Shown one piece after another: positions 1 to 7,077 of a stretch of DNA of 33,003 bases. Location: the NCBI GenBank assembly GCA_964610775.1, contig CAZSZC010000012.1:1-33003 (forward strand), written 5' to 3'. Position numbers and translations under genes: made by a program. The first letter of the stretch is position 1, and each line of letters opens with the position of its first letter. Source of the stretch: CAZPWF01 sp964610775. GTDB lineage: Bacteria; Patescibacteriota; Saccharimonadia; Saccharimonadales; JACQNP01. The notes beneath the pieces were generated by a model that saw only the letters and a list, made by a program, of their open reading frames with translations, searched no databases and had not been told where the DNA came from.

Positions 1-11
1 CTCCCCAGCCA
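1..11 (+). tRNA. 3' end of a tRNA-Gln (partial, gene lies upstream)
   Basis: The window opens with CTCCCCA, then G, then CCA. This is the 3' acceptor strand, discriminator and encoded CCA seen again at 5567-5577 at the end of a recognisable tRNA-Gln(CTG) sequence. The body of the gene is outside the window, so its integrity cannot be judged. The identification rests on identity with the second copy, both in these 11 nt and in the sequence that follows. Confidence 0.6.
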
Positions 12-126
12 AATTGATTTTAGCTTTTCTTGATCTGTTATCTCAGTTTGATTATTTCGACTATTTCGTAATGTTTTCTTCATTGCGCAATTCCTTATCT
101 GTTAATTAAGTTCGAATCTTTTTGCC
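1..126 (+). repeat. Direct repeat copy 1 (tRNA-Gln 3' end plus downstream flank)
   Basis: This segment aligns without gaps to 5567-5692. The first 41 nt are identical; later differences are mostly C/T and A/G changes, with a less conserved patch near 91-110. Both copies end with a GTTCGAATC box followed by a T-run and TTGCC. The repeat includes the tRNA 3' end and extends well past it, so it is longer than a usual tRNA attachment core. It may reflect a duplication, or an integration followed by divergence. Confidence 0.85.
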
Positions 127-332
127 TATCTTTACTTCTGGCTCGATCCGTATTTTTGTATAATTTAGTCTACTTTTACTTCTCTCAGACACGGTTCTAA
201 CCCTACCGTAAAGACCTCACAAGCTGGACGCTAAAAGTAGTGACCAGGTTCCATGGCCACCCTACTAGACTTATAACTTATAATTATTGCGGTATTAGTA
301 CTGAGTTCTCTATAAATTTTGCAAAATGGTGC
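127..332. other. Non-coding stretch with a nested hairpin
   Basis: No convincing gene is seen here; short plus-strand reading frames have no family resemblance and run into the antisense of the next gene. A TATAAT hexamer lies at 159-164. Just downstream, CTACTTTTA (170-178) pairs with TAAAAGTAG (232-240), and inside it ACGGT (191-195) pairs with ACCGT (205-209). This could be a short structured RNA or leftover of a mobile boundary; there is no T-run behind it and no good -35, so support is thin. Confidence 0.3.
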
Positions 333-1154
333 CTAATCGTTTTGGCCTTGTTGATAATATCTGGGTACCAACATCGCACAGACTTCTCGTGCGACACGAC
401 GGTAGTCCGCTGGCTGCATAGTGTCGGTTTGTAATAGTATAGACTGCTCTGATCTCTGTATAAAATGTACAGCTTCTGTGCCACGCTCAGCAAAAGATGA
501 AAGAAACTCGCTGTATCCAATTGAACCCTCCGCAGTAACCACCTGGTTATGCGAACGTTCGGCGTCGGTTTTTTCTATCATTTGCATGCCTTGAATTATC
601 TGAATACCGCGTTCAGAATTAATATCAACACCCTCGTGATGTGCCTGCCGACGTGCTTGTTCATCTGGGCTACAACTCATAAATAACAAGAACATATATT
701 CCAGGCCTTGTGTCGCTTTGATTTTGTCCCTATGGCCTCTTCCATCCACAGCTAACAGGGAATAGTCGCCAGATGCCCCAATAGTACTAAGTCGAGTTTT
801 AAATAGATCATTCTGAACATCCTGAAAATCAGTGCTGAGCGCCGCATTCGTGGCAAGTACTCCCATTTCCAGAGAGTAAAGTCTCTCATGGTCCACGTCA
901 ATACCAGCATCGACTATTTCCATCAGTCCGTCATAACCATACCCACTCAACACATCAACAATTTCATTAGCTGACATATCGGCATTGATTGCAGACATGT
1001 CACAAAGTTTTAGAGTAAGCCTTCTGTAGTATTCGCCGACACCTTCGATGACTAAATTATCTGAAACATAATCAAGGTGTTTAAGAAAGGTACCTTTACC
1101 TGCACGAGAAATGCCTGCAACTTCTATGGTTGGAGTTAGTTCAATATCTGTCAT
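333..1154 (-). CDS. Cytidylate-kinase-like P-loop protein
   Basis: 273 residues, longer than the usual 220-230 of bacterial CMP kinase. A Walker A motif lies at 14-22 (GISRAGKGT), followed by a segment resembling the CMP kinase acceptor-site strand (VIEGVGEYYRRLTL, compare YLDTGAMYRALTL). The VDGRGHRDK stretch matches the family DGRDIGT position, then a FMSCSPDEQARRQA lid approach and an EKTDAERS stretch that matches the RDxxDxxR motif. By family it would move a phosphate from ATP to CMP or dCMP in the cytosol. The changed DGRD motif and the extra C-terminal 40 residues suggest an altered substrate. It is the last gene of a minus-strand operon, starting 2 nt after the aminotransferase stop, so it may act on a nucleotide or nucleotide-sugar linked to those enzymes. 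That link is inference. Confidence 0.7.
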   Translation of the reverse strand: MTDIELTPTIEVAGISRAGKGTFLKHLDYVSDNLVIEGVGEYYRRLTLKLCDMSAINADMSANEIVDVLSGYGYDGLMEIVDAGIDVDHERLYSLEMGVLATNAALSTDFQDVQNDLFKTRLSTIGASGDYSLLAVDGRGHRDKIKATQGLEYMFLLFMSCSPDEQARRQAHHEGVDINSERGIQIIQGMQMIEKTDAERSHNQVVTAEGSIGYSEFLSSFAERGTEAVHFIQRSEQSILLQTDTMQPADYRRVAREVCAMLVPRYYQQGQND

Positions 1155-1156
1155 TA

Positions 1157-2410
1157 TTACATCGTTCTTAGTTTCGTAATGTTATCAACTACTTTTCTAA
1201 TACCATTGGCATATGCATGTACTGTTTCTGATTCAGATTCAAATGTCCAAACTGGCAGTTTTATAATCTCTTCACATAAGCGAGAGGCATTATCAAATGT
1301 TCCTTGCTGTAAAATAGGTGAGTTATATAGCCGTGGCAGAACTTTATGAGGCTCGGTGAAAAGCGGTAGCTGATGTAACTTACCTGTCGAACCAGGCACA
1401 TCAACCTCGACCAACCCCTCAGCCAGTAGGGCATCGACGAATTTCTGTCTACTCACGCCTGCAATATTAGCCTTGTATCTGAATACCAGAGCGTAATTAC
1501 TTGGTTTACTGCCTTCTTGCGGAACAAGCGCTTCTAAGAAATCACAGTCATTAACGCTGTCTGAGAGTATTTGCGAATATTTTGCACGCTGAACTAGGTA
1601 CTCATCAAGCCTATTAAATTGCCTCAGAGCTAGTCTTATGGCAATTGGGTGCGCGCGAAATTTTTGGCCTAACCCAGTAAGATAATATTTATGAAGTGGG
1701 TCATTATTATCTATTTGCACTTTTGGTCTCTTATTGTAGTGACCCTGTAGTAGTGCTCTATTGAATATAACTTTATTATTCGTTAACATTATTCCACCCT
1801 CACCGCCTGTAACTGGCTTTTGACCTTGCAAACTCCAGGCTGCAGCATCACCAATAGAACCAACTACTCTTCCGTTTATTCGGGCTCCGTGGGCATGAGA
1901 ACAATCTTCTAGAAGCGCAATATCATTTTTGTCACAGAAACTCCTAATATCTTCTATATCAGCTACCGGATTGCCCCACATATGAGTAACGATAACGGCC
2001 TTGGTTTTTTTACTGAAGCCTTTTCTAATGGCATCGAGACTTACGTTACCGTAATAATCTGAATCACAAAACACCGGTGTTGCGCCAGTATACATCAACG
2101 GACTAACAGTCGCATGAAAGGTATAAACAGGACAGAGTACTTCGTCGCCTTGTTTCAGCCCAAGACCTTCAAACATACTGAAGATAGCTGAAGTTCCGGA
2201 GTTTGACAATAGCGCCATACTCGTGCTGTGATACTTAGCAAAACTTGCTTCAAACTCACCAAACACCCCAGAGTTATCGTAAATAGAGACAGTTTTACGC
2301 ATCTGCTCGATAACCGCTTCTTCATCGTCACGGTTATACTGAGGCCAAATAAAGGCAGCATCACTTGCATCAATAACAGGTTTTCCTCCAAGAATGGCGA
2401 GCTTACTCAT
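1157..2410 (-). CDS. DegT/DnrJ/EryC1/StrS family PLP aminotransferase, AHBA-synthase-like
   Basis: 417 residues, a full-length fold-type I aminotransferase. The PLP pocket is visible: SNSGTSAI near 69-76, Asp169 in LLEDCSHAHGA, and Lys198 in SLQGQKPVTGGEGG, the Schiff-base lysine followed by the conserved GEGG. The WPQY start and the HAHGAR and GEGG contexts recall AHBA synthases such as RifK, which also aminate the keto group of a UDP-sugar. It sits between an Gfo/Idh/MocA oxidoreductase (3 nt upstream) and a CMP-kinase-like gene (2 nt downstream). The expected pairing is oxidation of a sugar hydroxyl by the upstream enzyme and transamination here, giving an amino sugar. Family membership is firm; the substrate is inferred from context. 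Confidence 0.85.
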   Translation of the reverse strand: MSKLAILGGKPVIDASDAAFIWPQYNRDDEEAVIEQMRKTVSIYDNSGVFGEFEASFAKYHSTSMALLSNSGTSAIFSMFEGLGLKQGDEVLCPVYTFHATVSPLMYTGATPVFCDSDYYGNVSLDAIRKGFSKKTKAVIVTHMWGNPVADIEDIRSFCDKNDIALLEDCSHAHGARINGRVVGSIGDAAAWSLQGQKPVTGGEGGIMLTNNKVIFNRALLQGHYNKRPKVQIDNNDPLHKYYLTGLGQKFRAHPIAIRLALRQFNRLDEYLVQRAKYSQILSDSVNDCDFLEALVPQEGSKPSNYALVFRYKANIAGVSRQKFVDALLAEGLVEVDVPGSTGKLHQLPLFTEPHKVLPRLYNSPILQQGTFDNASRLCEEIIKLPVWTFESESETVHAYANGIRKVVDNITKLRTM

Positions 2411-2413
2411 AGA

Positions 2414-3445
2414 TCATTCCTTACATTTATCAATAAATTTTTGCAGGGTTAGTTCTTTAGATAATCTTGCAGATTCGTAAGCCGCCTCTAAAACGGCTGT
2501 GTGTTCATAGTATCTTTCGTTAATTCCATGCGCAGTGCCTTGAGCGATATTTATACAAAACACTTCAAGCTGGTCGATTATTGCAGAAGGCCAACCAACT
2601 TTGCGTTCTAATTGCTCAATAACATTGCCTTCGTTGTCTCTACGCACTAAAATCCCCCGGGATACTGACACACTACCGTGTCGTCCATAAGCAGTAAGTC
2701 CTTCATCCTTCTCAGGGTAAACCCTACTAACAAGTAGGTTAGCGTTTGCCTCTACACCATCAATAACATATGTGAAATCCAAAAATGCAGTATCTTCGAC
2801 GTCATAATCTTGTCCTTCGCGATTTCCGGTTGAAATTTTACATCGAACTTTTTCTGGCAAGCCAAAGTACCAAATGAATAAATCGATATAGTGATAACCC
2901 ATATCGATCAGGGCTCCTCCACCGGCCTCGCTCTTACGAGCACGCCAACCGACCTGAAGATCTTTAACGTTCATTGTGTAACGTGCCTCGATTGAATATA
3001 TTGCACCGATTCTTTTCATAAGTTGCAAATAGCTACTAAAAATAGGGTTAAAGCGACGTTGTAATGTTACCTGAATTGATATATTATTTTCCTTTGCTAA
3101 TGCACACATTTTTTTTGCTTCACCTGAATCAATGGCAAAAGGCTTCTCTTTAACTATATGTATACCTCTCTGAGCTAGGATTTCAATAATTGGCATATAA
3201 CAATTATGAGGTACTGCCACAATTGCCATGTCAGGTTTCTCTATGCGTTTAAGCAGCTCTTCAACCGAGTCTGCGAATTGCGTATCGTATTCACTGCCGA
3301 CCTTAGACGCCTGAGCGATATCTACATCCACCACCCCAAGTAAACGTAATCCATTTATGGAGTCCACGGCAGGTAAGTGGTCTTCAATGCTCTGTTTACC
3401 TAATCCAATAACAATAACGCCGAGATTAAACGCTGAAGTATTCAT
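2414..3445 (-). CDS. Gfo/Idh/MocA family NAD(P)-dependent oxidoreductase
   Basis: 343 residues. The N-terminal Rossmann strand is followed by a GLGKQSIEDHLPAV loop (14-27) and a VVDVD second strand. The family EKP motif is at 100-102, and the C-terminal domain has GGGALIDMGYHYID with Asp181 and His185, the usual catalytic pair. Enzymes of this family oxidise or reduce sugar hydroxyls, often at C3 of nucleotide sugars. It is the first gene of the three-gene operon 3445 to 333. A -10 TATAAT ends 6 nt before the ATG, and no ribosome binding site is visible, so the message is predicted to be leaderless. Confidence 0.88.
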   Translation of the reverse strand: MNTSAFNLGVIVIGLGKQSIEDHLPAVDSINGLRLLGVVDVDIAQASKVGSEYDTQFADSVEELLKRIEKPDMAIVAVPHNCYMPIIEILAQRGIHIVKEKPFAIDSGEAKKMCALAKENNISIQVTLQRRFNPIFSSYLQLMKRIGAIYSIEARYTMNVKDLQVGWRARKSEAGGGALIDMGYHYIDLFIWYFGLPEKVRCKISTGNREGQDYDVEDTAFLDFTYVIDGVEANANLLVSRVYPEKDEGLTAYGRHGSVSVSRGILVRRDNEGNVIEQLERKVGWPSAIIDQLEVFCINIAQGTAHGINERYYEHTAVLEAAYESARLSKELTLQKFIDKCKE

Positions 3446-3451
3446 GATACA

Positions 3452-3480
3452 ATTATACTATTAGTATTAAATTAAAACAA
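3452..3480 (-). promoter_or_regulatory. Promoter for the oxidoreductase operon, leaderless type
   Basis: On the minus strand TTGTTT (3480-3475) and TATAAT (3457-3452) are separated by exactly 17 nt. The -10 ends 6 nt before the ATG at 3445, which places the likely transcription start on the start codon itself. Confidence 0.65.
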
Positions 3481-3481
3481 T

Positions 3482-3487
3482 TATTAT
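3482..3487 (+). promoter_or_regulatory. Candidate -10 box for the CYTH gene
   Basis: TATTAT ends 6 nt before the ATG at 3494, the same spacing as other predicted leaderless genes in this window. No good -35 is seen and the region is very AT-rich, so this is weaker than the divergent promoter beside it. Confidence 0.35.
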
Positions 3488-3493
3488 TAAACT

Positions 3494-4021
3494 ATGTCAA
3501 ACCTAGAACTCGAACTTACTTATTTAGCTCATAAGCTGCCTGAGGGCATTGACAGGGTGACACCAACACGCCTAGTCGATATATATATTCCTGAAGACCC
3601 CAAAGCACACTCACGCCTAAGGATTCGTCAAAAAGGAAGTCAGTACACTATGACAAAGAAAATTTTACTTAACGAGGGCGATGCTTCCCGCCAACAGGAA
3701 TTTGACATACCTCTGAATCAGAAAGAGTTCGAAGCCCTCAGTAAGACCAGTAATAAGCGCGTTGTAAAAGACAGATATAATATTTTAATAAATGGAAGCC
3801 CTGCTGAGGTAGATATATTTAGAGAAGGACTGGAAGGGCTGGTTGTCATTGATTTTGAGTTCAAAACTGAAGAAGAACAGATTTCGTTTCAAGCTCCAGA
3901 AGATTGCTTGGCTGACGTAACTCAAGAAAATTTTATTGCCGGTGGTAATTTAGCCGGTAAGACATATGTCGACATCGAAAAAATGCTTAAAAGGTTTAAC
4001 TATAAGAAATTATATAAATAA
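3494..4021 (+). CDS. CYTH domain protein (triphosphate tunnel metalloenzyme family)
   Basis: 175 residues, one domain. The ExE signature is at Glu5-Glu7, followed by an arginine-rich strand (SRLRIRQKG), a basic strand YTMTKK, and the late acidic strand AEVDIFREGLEGLVVIDFEF, which is the typical end of the tunnel. These charged strands bind triphosphate and metal inside a beta barrel; known members are triphosphatases, thiamine triphosphatases or class IV adenylate cyclases. The substrate cannot be told from sequence. Its stop TAA directly abuts the ATG of the cytidine deaminase, so the two are probably co-translated and may act on related nucleotides. Confidence 0.8.
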   Translation: MSNLELELTYLAHKLPEGIDRVTPTRLVDIYIPEDPKAHSRLRIRQKGSQYTMTKKILLNEGDASRQQEFDIPLNQKEFEALSKTSNKRVVKDRYNILINGSPAEVDIFREGLEGLVVIDFEFKTEEEQISFQAPEDCLADVTQENFIAGGNLAGKTYVDIEKMLKRFNYKKLYK

Positions 4022-4390
4022 ATGATTACTCCACAAGAACTGATTGAAAAGGCAGGGGCGGAACTGGAGCTAAGATTTCAGCCAGGACGACACCACGTTG
4101 CTGTTGCATTACATGCGAACAACAAAATTTATACTTCCGTTCACCTAGATACAAAGGGTTTTGACGTTTGCGCTGAACCAATAGCTATACACAACGCTCT
4201 CAATGACGGCTTAGACTTTGAGCAAATGGTAGCTGTTATTAAAAAAGATTCAGCTTACGAAGTAGTAAGTCCTTGCGGTAACTGTAGACAATTACTTCTG
4301 GACTTTGCACCAGAAGTCAATGTAATCATTAAGGGTAGGGATGAACTGGTGATCACAAAGCCTATCAACCTTCTACCTTACCCTTACTGA
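4022..4390 (+). CDS. Cytidine-deaminase-like zinc enzyme
   Basis: 122 residues, close to the length of small tetrameric cytidine deaminases. The zinc site is complete: Cys50-Ala-Glu52 (first ligand and catalytic glutamate) and Pro84-Cys85-Gly-Asn-Cys88-Arg-Gln. The family deaminates cytidine or deoxycytidine to uridine forms in the cytosol; blasticidin-type deaminases share the fold. The first motif reads CAEPIAI rather than CAERTA, so the substrate could differ from plain cytidine. The start codon follows the CYTH stop with no gap. The 3' end overlaps the stop of the convergent gene at 4384 by 7 nt. Confidence 0.82.
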   Translation: MITPQELIEKAGAELELRFQPGRHHVAVALHANNKIYTSVHLDTKGFDVCAEPIAIHNALNDGLDFEQMVAVIKKDSAYEVVSPCGNCRQLLLDFAPEVNVIIKGRDELVITKPINLLPYPY

Positions 4391-4401
4391 GATAGAAGGT
4401 T
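4367..4401. terminator. Hairpin spanning two convergent stop codons
   Basis: AACCTTCTA (4367-4375) pairs perfectly with TAGAAGGTT (4393-4401), leaving a 17-nt loop that holds the stop codons of both convergent genes. There is no strong T-run on either side, so it is a weak or Rho-assisted terminator at best. Confidence 0.4.
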
Positions 4402-5451
4402 AAGTAAAACCTCAACGTATTCGTCCTCGGAATCCCTCAATACATATTTAGTATATGGAATGTTACTTACGCTCTCCTGAGTTAAGGAATACAGACCTCT
4501 TTTAATCTGTTCATCAATTTTTACCTGAACCTCTGCCTCAAATGCCTGCTTAGCTTCAAGGGCCTTTCCTGATTTCGATTTTATATCAATACCTCGTTGA
4601 CGTGCAATATAGGTTTTGGGAGCAATAACATATAACACATGGGGGTTCTTATATCCAAAACGCGTAACCATTTCTCTGGCTATGTTAGCAGAATCAACAC
4701 CGACAACAACGACTGTATCAACGGTACCGGCAGAGCAAATATCACTGAATGTAGATTCTGGGTCAGCATAGTCGTATGCAAATAGCCTAATTCGTGTCTT
4801 GCCATCCATATCTTCAATAAATCTTTGCATGACATTCATATGATCGATCCCATATGGTCCGGCTAAAAACACCACATCTACTGGAGTACTTTCACGTTCA
4901 GTTGTTTCGTCTATTGTTTCTCGAGTTGAAGTTTCGGTATCACTTTGTAATTCAATCGAGGTGACTATCCAATTAAATTCTGTTTCATCATCTTCGAAGT
5001 CAGGCATACTAATAACGTCACCAATTTTTTTACCAATTAACTCTTGAGTGCGTTCTGCTCGAATTGAGGCCACATTTGTGTTGATATCTGAGCGAATACG
5101 ATAATCATACCAATCACCTACGACATCCAATTTAGTAGTTACGTCACCATGTTCGTTTTTTCTTGTTAGACTCACTCGTGTGCCAATCATAACCCGATCT
5201 GGATAAGTCGGAATTTCTGGAACTTCCATATAAAGTCTAACAGTCTGAAGAACGGCCAATTGTCCCTTATACCTATCTCGATCTGAATTAGCTTCATCCC
5301 AAGCTGGATTATCATGATACGTCTCTGAACCCTCGTCAATAGCAGCAATGATTCTCTCTATAGCTGCGTCTTTTTCAGTAGTGAGTTCATGAATTCTCTC
5401 GTCTATTACTGCTGCATCTAGCGGTGCTACAAGATAATTTTTACCAGTCAT
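4384..5451 (-). CDS. GreA/GreB-like domain fused to a degenerate P-loop kinase-like domain
   Basis: 355 residues in three parts. Residues 10-75 are mostly helical and charged, like the GreA coiled-coil hairpin (with DNPAWDEANSDRD where GreA has its acidic tip). Residues 88-170 resemble the GreA C-terminal domain: IGTRVSLTRKNEHGD, then ELIGKKIGDVISMP, which matches the family ALIGKKxGDVV motif. Residues 171-189 are a Ser/Thr/Glu linker. Residues 191-355 resemble guanylate-kinase-type folds (FLAGPYGIDHMN, a later VLYVIAPKTYIARQRG), but the Walker A lysine and Ser/Thr are missing. It may bind RNA polymerase through the Gre-like part; the second domain is probably a non-catalytic nucleotide or partner binder. 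No Shine-Dalgarno sequence is seen; a TATAAA ends 7 nt before the ATG. Confidence 0.6.
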   Translation of the reverse strand: MTGKNYLVAPLDAAVIDERIHELTTEKDAAIERIIAAIDEGSETYHDNPAWDEANSDRDRYKGQLAVLQTVRLYMEVPEIPTYPDRVMIGTRVSLTRKNEHGDVTTKLDVVGDWYDYRIRSDINTNVASIRAERTQELIGKKIGDVISMPDFEDDETEFNWIVTSIELQSDTETSTRETIDETTERESTPVDVVFLAGPYGIDHMNVMQRFIEDMDGKTRIRLFAYDYADPESTFSDICSAGTVDTVVVVGVDSANIAREMVTRFGYKNPHVLYVIAPKTYIARQRGIDIKSKSGKALEAKQAFEAEVQVKIDEQIKRGLYSLTQESVSNIPYTKYVLRDSEDEYVEVLLNLLSQ

Positions 5452-5510
5452 ATGATAATTTATAACATATTTATCTGTATTAGTCTAACTTTTGTCAGTT
5501 CTGTTATTTT

Positions 5511-5577
5511 GGCCAAGTGGCAAGGCACTGGGTTCTGATCCCGGCATTCGGGAGTTCGAGTCCCTCCTCCCCAGCCA
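5511..5577 (+). pseudogene. tRNA-Gln(CTG) lacking its 5' acceptor strand
   Basis: A D-arm (GCC, AAGTGGCAA, GGC), an anticodon stem with loop TTCTGAT (anticodon CTG, glutamine), a T-arm with TTCGAGT, and the end CTCCCCA-G-CCA are all present and closely resemble bacterial tRNA-Gln. The seven bases that should be TGGGGAG at the 5' end are instead GTTATTT (5503-5509) and cannot pair. The gene is therefore truncated on its 5' side, as expected for the distal copy of a tRNA attachment or duplication site. Confidence 0.75.
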
Positions 5578-5693
5578 AATTGATTTTAGCTTTTCTTGAT
5601 CTGTTATTTCGGTTTGATTATTTCGATTGTTTTGTAATGATTTTTTCATTGCGCAAATACCCCTCTGTTAGTTTGGTTCGAATCCCTTTTGCC
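5567..5693 (+). repeat. Direct repeat copy 2
   Basis: This is the partner of the repeat at 1-126. Identity starts at the tRNA acceptor strand and runs about 115 nt past the CCA end. Upstream homology may extend further into the tRNA body, but the matching part of copy 1 is outside the window. The two copies enclose 5.5 kb holding six genes and no recognisable integrase. Confidence 0.85.
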
Positions 5694-5703
5694 GTCTTGG
5701 CAA

Positions 5704-6942
5704 CTATGATTCAATATTTTCTAGTGCGATTTTAGTGTCAAAAGACGCTTTTAGTTGGTCTTCAAAATCATGAACTGATGTATTTGAATCATGGTAAACA
5801 ACCATCTCTGCATACCTATATGTTTTGGAGTCATTAGGGTGATCCGACAATTTTTCACCTTCTAAGGCATAGGGCTTCCATTTGCCTAATGGGTATCGAT
5901 CGTGGAACCATTTCATACTCGTATCTCTTGGGAGACTTGCCACCCTCGCATCTTCTGCTTGCCGAAAGATGCATATGCTAACAATCTGCATCGACTTGTG
6001 AGGAATTTTCACACGTGTTTTTTTGCTCGCTACAATGTTTATTGCAATATCTAACGGATGTATGCCTGTAGCGAGCTGAATTGGATACATGAACTGTGAG
6101 CTGGGTCGCGTGTTAAACTCCACAATCTCAAACTTATTGTTTTCAATATCAACCTTATACTCAATATTAAAAAGTGACTGATTGAAACCAGAGCCTTTCA
6201 AAAGTTTTTTAGTATGGCGTTTTATGCGCCTTTCTAATTTACGGGAAAATCTGTACGGATAATCAAATCGCTTAAAGCTAATGTGATTTGGCATAAATAC
6301 AGACTTGGTGAACCCAAAGAATCCGACCCTCCGATTTTGCACATATCCATCTAGAGTCACCTGTACACCATTGCCAAGCAGCCCTTCTGCTACGAAACCA
6401 TCAACACCCTCTTTTACTTCTTCTGGGGCACCCACCAACTGGTATAGCTTAATCCAATCTTGATTTACTTTACGCATGTTGACTCGCTGATCTTCACCAT
6501 ATCCTTGTTCCAGCTCGTCGAAGTTATCAACGACATTTGATAGATACGACATAGACCCGCGTCGCGGCTTAACAAAAACCGGCCAGTCGTACTGTTTGGA
6601 CGTTTTTAATGTGCGAGTGTCCTTTGCGAGCCCACGATACCCCGTATGTTTAGATTGAATTTGGCGTGACAAAAGCTTGTCCTGAAGCCTTGCTAAGATG
6701 GTGGGGCTTGGCGAGGGTGCGCCAATACACCGATTGAGATATGCGGCGTAAAGTGATGACCAGTCGACAAGACCTACATAGCCATCAAACTTTCTACTCA
6801 GCAAGTCATCCGTGACGTGCTTGAGGTCTTTTTCGCGTATAGATTCCTCAACAAAATAGTGCAAGACGATACCGTCAGGAGGCGAATAGTAGCCTTTTAA
6901 TTCGTCAACGTAGTGCCGTGGTGCTAGTATTGCTATTTTCAT
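5704..6942 (-). CDS. ATP-grasp domain protein
   Basis: 412 residues. The central part looks like an ATP-grasp fold: WPVFVKPRRGSMSY gives the ATP-binding lysine strand, GFVAEGLLG the hinge region, and IVEFNTRPSSQFMYP the metal-binding Glu-x-Asn with a following arginine. Such enzymes join a carboxylate to an amine or thiol through an acyl phosphate. The last 100 residues match no family I recognise. The gene stands alone on the minus strand beside the second direct repeat and ends 11 nt past it. An extended -10 (TGGTATAAT) ends 7 nt before the ATG and there is no ribosome binding site. The substrate is unknown. Confidence 0.72.
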   Translation of the reverse strand: MKIAILAPRHYVDELKGYYSPPDGIVLHYFVEESIREKDLKHVTDDLLSRKFDGYVGLVDWSSLYAAYLNRCIGAPSPSPTILARLQDKLLSRQIQSKHTGYRGLAKDTRTLKTSKQYDWPVFVKPRRGSMSYLSNVVDNFDELEQGYGEDQRVNMRKVNQDWIKLYQLVGAPEEVKEGVDGFVAEGLLGNGVQVTLDGYVQNRRVGFFGFTKSVFMPNHISFKRFDYPYRFSRKLERRIKRHTKKLLKGSGFNQSLFNIEYKVDIENNKFEIVEFNTRPSSQFMYPIQLATGIHPLDIAINIVASKKTRVKIPHKSMQIVSICIFRQAEDARVASLPRDTSMKWFHDRYPLGKWKPYALEGEKLSDHPNDSKTYRYAEMVVYHDSNTSVHDFEDQLKASFDTKIALENIES

Positions 6943-6949
6943 TGTTACT

Positions 6950-6958
6950 ATTATACCA
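6950..6958 (-). promoter_or_regulatory. Extended -10 promoter for the ATP-grasp gene
   Basis: On the minus strand TGG is followed directly by TATAAT (6955-6950), an extended -10. It ends 7 nt before the ATG at 6942, predicting a leaderless message. No good -35 is visible, which is acceptable with an extended -10. Confidence 0.55.
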
Positions 6959-7006
6959 ATAGTAGGGTCGACTTCCTGATCGGAAAAGGTTATCTTAACG
7001 AACCGG

Positions 7007-7056
7007 CTCCCCAGCCATGTGAATACCTCAGCGAAAGCTGGGGTTTTTACATGGCT
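7007..7056 (+). terminator. Strong hairpin terminator beside an 11-nt tRNA-Gln 3'-end match
   Basis: CCTCAGC (7026-7032), a GAAA tetraloop and GCTGGGG (7037-7043) form a stable stem with one wobble pair, followed by TTTTT. An outer 8-bp perfect stem, AGCCATGT (7013-7020) with ACATGGCT (7049-7056), encloses it. The sequence starts with CTCCCCAGCCA (7007-7017), identical to the tRNA-Gln end at 1 and 5567. No plus-strand gene lies upstream for it to terminate, so it may be the remnant of a lost tRNA transcription unit or the end of an unseen small RNA. Confidence 0.6.
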
Positions 7057-7077
7057 CGTATAGGCAGGGACAAGAAC

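Noticed and set aside
240..434. Plus-strand 64-residue frame
   Set aside because: It overlaps the 3' end of the CMP-kinase-like gene in antisense and has no supporting signal.
5517..5735. Plus-strand 72-residue frame
   Set aside because: It starts inside the truncated tRNA-Gln and runs through the direct repeat; the sequence is not protein-like.
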